From assembly GCA_023402845.1 (NCBI GenBank), contig JAEYFP010000019.1:26772-90771 (forward strand): a stretch of 64,000 nt of DNA, in the 5' to 3' direction. Position 1 is the first letter of the stretch, and every line of letters begins with the position of its first letter. The position numbers and the translations under genes are program-made. A model generated the notes under the pieces. The model had not been told where the DNA came from. It saw nothing but the letters and a program-made list of their open reading frames with translations, and searched no databases. Shown piece after piece: positions 60,737 to 64,000 of this stretch. This DNA is from Bacillota bacterium. Lineage in GTDB: Bacteria > Bacillota > Clostridia > Lachnospirales > Lachnospiraceae.

Positions 60737-62026
60737 TTACTTTTCCTTTGCTTCCGCAACAACAAGCTCCACTGCCTTCCGGATCGCGATATCCTCTGAA
60801 ATCTGCTCTTTCTCATAATCACCAATGATTTCCTTGAGCTTATCCGTTTCCATCTGGTAAGTCTCCGCCATCTTTGCGATCTCCGCATCAAATTCTTCAT
60901 CGGATACAGGAATGCTTTCTTCCTTTACAACCGCTTCCAGCACAAGTCTGCTCTGAATTCTCTTGAGCGCGCCCGGTCTCATCTGATCTAAAAACTTATC
61001 CATATCCATTCCCGTAAACTGGAAGTACTGCTCCAGAGATAAGCCCTGCTGCTGCAGCCTGCCCGCGTAGTCCTGAGCCATCTGTTTTGTCTGCGTATCT
61101 ACCATAGGGTCGGGAATTTCCATTTTGGAATCCTTAATGATTGCTTCGATAACGGCATCTTCCTTTTTGCTCTTTGCATCGGAAGCTTTTTTCTCTGAAA
61201 GCTTTGCCCTTACATCTGCTTTATATTCATCGAGGGTATCAAACTCTGAAACCTCACTTGCAAATTCGTCATCCAGCTCAGGCAACTCCTTTTCCTTGAT
61301 CTCCTTTACCGTCACTTTGAATACCGCTGCCTTGCCCGCGAGATCTTTTGCCTGATAATCCTCCGGAAATGTCACATTTACTTCCATTTCCTCGTTCAGC
61401 TTTGCACCGATCACCTGTCCCTCAAAGCCGGGAATAAATGCGCCTGAACCGATTGTCAACGGATAGTTTTCTCCTTTGCCGCCTTCAAAAGCAACTCCGT
61501 CCACAAAGCCTTCAAAGTCGATGATTGTCATATCCTTATCCTGAACAGCCCTGTCCTCGACATTGATTGTTCTTGCGTTGCTCTCCCTCTCCTTTTCGAG
61601 TTCCTTTGTGATTTCTTCCTCTGTCACTTCGGTGTCGATCTTTTCGATCTTAACACCCTTATACTTTCCGATTTCAATTTCAGGCTTTAAGGCTACCTCT
61701 GCCGTAAAAATGAACGGCTTACCCTTCTCGGCCTGTATCACATCAATTTTCGGCTGGGAAACAACCTCAAGCTCTTTATTTTCTTCCAATTCCTTTTCAT
61801 AGGCTTCCGGAATCAATGCATTTGCAGCATCTTCATAAAAAACGCCTGTGCCATACATCTTTTCGAGCATTGCGCGAGGCACCTTGCCCTTTCTGAAGCC
61901 CGGAATGCTCATTTTACCTTTATTCTTATTGTAAGCAGCTTCAATCGCTTTTTCAAAATTCTCGGCCGATGCTTCGATTGTAAGCTTCGCCATATTCTTT
62001 TCTAATTTTTCAACCTGTAAACTCAT
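60737..62026 (-). CDS. tig: trigger factor, ribosome-associated chaperone
   Basis: The 429-residue protein has an N-terminal ribosome-binding domain with the signature GFRKGKVPR, a PPIase (FKBP) domain (about 160-240, GSGAFIPGFEGQVIGA) and a C-terminal chaperone cradle. It folds nascent chains. The SD (AAGGAGG) is 12 bases before the ATG, which is long. An extended -10 promoter (TGCTATAAT, 62095-62103) precedes it. Confidence 0.96.
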   Translation of the reverse strand: MSLQVEKLEKNMAKLTIEASAENFEKAIEAAYNKNKGKMSIPGFRKGKVPRAMLEKMYGTGVFYEDAANALIPEAYEKELEENKELEVVSQPKIDVIQAEKGKPFIFTAEVALKPEIEIGKYKGVKIEKIDTEVTEEEITKELEKERESNARTINVEDRAVQDKDMTIIDFEGFVDGVAFEGGKGENYPLTIGSGAFIPGFEGQVIGAKLNEEMEVNVTFPEDYQAKDLAGKAAVFKVTVKEIKEKELPELDDEFASEVSEFDTLDEYKADVRAKLSEKKASDAKSKKEDAVIEAIIKDSKMEIPDPMVDTQTKQMAQDYAGRLQQQGLSLEQYFQFTGMDMDKFLDQMRPGALKRIQSRLVLEAVVKEESIPVSDEEFDAEIAKMAETYQMETDKLKEIIGDYEKEQISEDIAIRKAVELVVAEAKEK

Positions 62027-62094
62027 TCTACTTTAGTTCCTCCTTAATTCTGCCTTAGGCTCTCATTTCTACACTTGATTACAGTCATTATGAA

Positions 62095-62103
62095 ATTATA
62101 GCA
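62095..62103 (-). promoter_or_regulatory. extended -10 promoter of tig
   Basis: The minus strand reads TGCTATAAT; a good -35 at the usual distance is not seen, so it probably depends on the TGn extension. Confidence 0.5.
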
Positions 62104-62187
62104 CACACCTATTCAAAATTCCAGTCAAAAGTATTAAATATGCGTAAAATATGAATAAAAACTGAGGTATTTTATCAAAGAGCCGGG

Positions 62188-62216
62188 TTGTCTTATTGAC
62201 GCCGAGGAGCTATAAT
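62188..62216 (+). promoter_or_regulatory. promoter of the ECF-type membrane protein gene
   Basis: TTGTCT (62188-62193), 17 bases, TATAAT (62211-62216), about 45 bases before the start. Confidence 0.6.
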
Positions 62217-62260
62217 AAATTATAGCAATATAGCAGCAATTAGAGGGAGGAGAACTCAAC

Positions 62261-62833
62261 ATGAAAAATTTTACATCCAAGCAGCTCGCACAAACGGCGC
62301 TGCTTTTGGCACTCTGCATTATCAGCCAGTATTTTAAGAATTTATCCGTTTACATTACCGGACCGATCGTAAATGCGATTTTGGTTATCGCCACTCTGGC
62401 AGTCGGACTGACGTCAGGCATTATTATTTCCATAATCGCTCCGATTACCGCTTTTTTCTTCACCGGCTCACCGCTTATGGCGGCTGTTCCCGCGATGTTC
62501 CCTATTATTATGGTCAGCAACTGCATTCTTGTGTTTTTCACGTATTATTTTCAGAAGAAGTTGGCTTTCAATTTCCATCTGGAAGCAGGGCTCGTTATCG
62601 GTTCCATTGTAAAAGCCATTTTTCTCGGCATCACCGTCGTATGGATTATTTTGCCGAATTTCAGTGACCAGATTGCCACGAAACTGCCGAAGCCGGAGGC
62701 TTTACCGAAGTTCCTCGCCACAGCAAAGATTACTTTTTCCGTCACGCAGCTTATTACAGCACTGATTGGCTGTCTGCTCGCATGGCTGATTTGGCTGCGC
62801 CTGAAAACAATGATCAATAAAGAAGATATTTAG
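62261..62833 (+). CDS. ECF-transporter-type S component (substrate unknown)
   Basis: The 190-residue protein has five or six hydrophobic segments and begins with SKQLAQTALLLALCIISQYF, typical of energy-coupling-factor S components, which bind vitamins or metals. No A- or T-component genes are nearby, so it would share a general ECF module. No riboswitch is apparent in the leader. ATG 62261 follows GGGAGGAG. Confidence 0.65.
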   Translation: MKNFTSKQLAQTALLLALCIISQYFKNLSVYITGPIVNAILVIATLAVGLTSGIIISIIAPITAFFFTGSPLMAAVPAMFPIIMVSNCILVFFTYYFQKKLAFNFHLEAGLVIGSIVKAIFLGITVVWIILPNFSDQIATKLPKPEALPKFLATAKITFSVTQLITALIGCLLAWLIWLRLKTMINKEDI

Positions 62834-62858
62834 GGAGTTCACAGAACTTTCCTATAAA

Positions 62859-62912
62859 ATACGGAAAGAGGGTGTCCCCAAATTTTTGATTGGGGACACC
62901 CTCTTCCCGTAT
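62859..62912. terminator. long bidirectional terminator
   Basis: A 16-bp perfect stem (62866-62881 with 62890-62905) is extended by ATACG / CGTAT, loop ATTTTTGA. It separates the S-component gene from the convergent spore protein gene. Confidence 0.8.
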
Positions 62913-62930
62913 TTCTTATCGATGCCTATT

Positions 62931-63131
62931 TTACTTCATCTGAGATTCCTGCTTAGCAATCATCTGTCTGACCATTTCGCCACCGATAGATCCAGCTTCC
63001 TTAGAAGTCAAGTCGCCATTGTAGCCTTCCTTTAAATTAACACCCAATTCAGACGCTACCTCTGTTTTGAACTTGTTCAGTGCGGCCTTTGCCTCCGGAA
63101 CTTCGATTCTATTAGAGTTTCTACTTGCCAT
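62931..63131 (-). CDS. alpha/beta-type small acid-soluble spore protein
   Basis: The 66-residue DNA-binding spore protein protects DNA in dormant spores. Family parts are ASELGVNLKEGYNGDLTSKEAGSIGG (family core) and GEMVRQMIA. It contains the protease GPR cleavage region around TEVASELG. ATG 63131 follows TGGAGG; the longer frame is not supported. It shows that the organism forms endospores. A sigma-G promoter was not recognised with confidence. Confidence 0.93.
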   Translation of the reverse strand: MASRNSNRIEVPEAKAALNKFKTEVASELGVNLKEGYNGDLTSKEAGSIGGEMVRQMIAKQESQMK

Positions 63132-63181
63132 TCTTTTCACCTCCAAAATAATCCCATATCGTGCTTTTTGCACTCTATTTT

Positions 63182-63217
63182 GATAGATAAGCAACTACTC
63201 TTCATCGCTTATCCATC
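63182..63217. other. hairpin in the leader of the spore protein gene
   Basis: GATAGATAAGC (63182-63192) and GCTTATCCATC (63207-63217) pair over 11 positions with one G-U, 14-base loop. It lies about 50 bases upstream of the spore protein ATG; role unknown. Confidence 0.4.
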
Positions 63218-63310
63218 ACATCTGTGATTCAATAATCAATGTGTTTCATCACTTATCTTGGTATTATTATGTGATAAAAAGAATAAATTATTATGGAAAT
63301 TTCTGCCACG

Positions 63311-63865
63311 TCATGACTGTCTATAAACAATTTTATTTTTCATTGCTCCCGCCTCTGTCTCACTGACAATCAATTTGATCAATTCGAGACCGAACGGAAT
63401 CGCAGTTCCCATTCCCCTTGAAGTCGTAATATTGCCATCCGTCACAACTTCTTCCTTTAATACCTCTGCGCCAAGCAGCTTTTCTTCATTCCCGGGATAA
63501 CAGACAGCTTTTTTATTTTTTAGTAAGCCGAGTTCTCCTAAAATTGACGGTGCCGCACAGATCGCCGCAATGCGTCTGTTCGTCTCGTCAAATTCACGAA
63601 GCATCTCAATCAATTCCGTACATTCCGCGAGATTTTTCGTCCCCGGCATTCCGCCGGGCAGTACAAGCATACCCGCCTGCCGCAAATTGACATCCTCTAT
63701 TTTCGTATCCGCTTTTACGCTGATTGCATGAGAGCCTGTCACCATATCCGTTCCCGCTATGGAAACAGTTTCTACCTTGAGCCTCGCCCGCCTTAACAAA
63801 TCAACAACTGTCAGCGCCTCAATCTCCTCGAAGCCCTCTGCTAAAAATACATAACAAATTTTCAT
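63311..63865 (-). CDS. DJ-1/PfpI family protein
   Basis: The 184-residue protein has the DJ-1 nucleophile elbow AAICAAPSIL (Cys about 104), an acidic residue at AEGFEEIEAL, and the TSRGMGTAIPFGLELI C-terminus as in YajL/ThiJ/DJ-1 proteins. Relatives act as stress chaperones, deglycases or amidases; the precise activity is uncertain. Start ATG 63865, or GTG 63868, behind AAGGAGG. Confidence 0.88.
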   Translation of the reverse strand: MKICYVFLAEGFEEIEALTVVDLLRRARLKVETVSIAGTDMVTGSHAISVKADTKIEDVNLRQAGMLVLPGGMPGTKNLAECTELIEMLREFDETNRRIAAICAAPSILGELGLLKNKKAVCYPGNEEKLLGAEVLKEEVVTDGNITTSRGMGTAIPFGLELIKLIVSETEAGAMKNKIVYRQS

Positions 63866-64000
63866 CACAAGTCCTCCTTTCTACTACAATGTATTTATGG
63901 TTAATATCCCTTACAACCAGTAAGGAATTATCCATCTTGTTACTTAAGCTGTTAGAATGTAGGTAGCAATGGTATATCTGCTCCTTTCTTGGACTTCGCG

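Noticed and set aside
63869..64000. Start of a further gene at the right edge
   Set aside because: An AAGGAG on the minus strand near 63980 is not followed by a start codon at usable distance; no supported frame is visible.

Overview
The window looks like the chromosome of a spore-forming Clostridia, most likely family Lachnospiraceae. The grounds are an alpha/beta-type small acid-soluble spore protein gene, the order tig-clpP-clpX-lon-ysxC, strong AGGAGG ribosome binding sites, moderate GC content, and Firmicutes families such as YczE, DUF4153/DUF2975 and BMP-type nucleoside transporters. I see no phage, insertion sequence, CRISPR array, rRNA or tRNA.

Layout. 1-5.7 kb: start of a 1-phosphofructokinase gene, two paralogous SGNH-hydrolase-like exported proteins, a chemotaxis receptor and a cytoplasmic GH13 enzyme. 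5.8-13 kb: a DNA repair neighbourhood with endonuclease IV, a PD-(D/E)XK/XPD-type helicase, an HPr-like protein without the catalytic His, and a radical SAM plus DUF4130 pair whose promoter carries LexA-box-like sites; then a YdcF-like protein. 13-25.4 kb: an aldo/keto reductase; a probable operon of DUF4153, DUF2975, HTH, DUF4173, GH9 and ABC exporter genes; and a heterodimeric ABC exporter with its own operator-bearing promoter.

25.7-36.5 kb is the most interesting region: a nitrogenase-like sulfur gene cluster. In transcription order (minus strand) it holds a CymR-like Rrf2 regulator, cysteine synthase 1, an untracked 37-residue cysteine-rich leader ORF followed by a strong terminator, a NifH-like reductase, a NifB-like radical SAM protein, cysteine synthase 2, NifK-like and NifD-like subunits, and a sulfonate/taurine-type ABC importer. 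No NifE/N or NifV is present, and the partner genes concern cysteine. I infer a nitrogenase-like reductase that takes sulfur from an imported organosulfur compound and hands it to cysteine synthase. It is related in concept to methylthio-alkane reductase, but is controlled by four repeated operator-like sites and a probable cysteine attenuator.

36.5-47 kb: an MFS transporter, small membrane proteins, a phosphoesterase, a radical SAM/SPASM protein overlapping a flippase-like protein, an MntP-like exporter, two TetR regulators (one behind eight 13-bp direct repeats), a YczE protein and an SH3 surface protein. 47-52.5 kb: a 78-bp tandem repeat with variable hairpin loops, then a nucleoside-type ABC transporter operon. 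52.6-63.9 kb: housekeeping genes (CDF transporter, truA, AI-2E family protein, ysxC, lon, clpX, clpP, tig), an ECF-type S component, a spore protein and a DJ-1 family protein. Several intergenic regions carry related multi-hairpin repeats.
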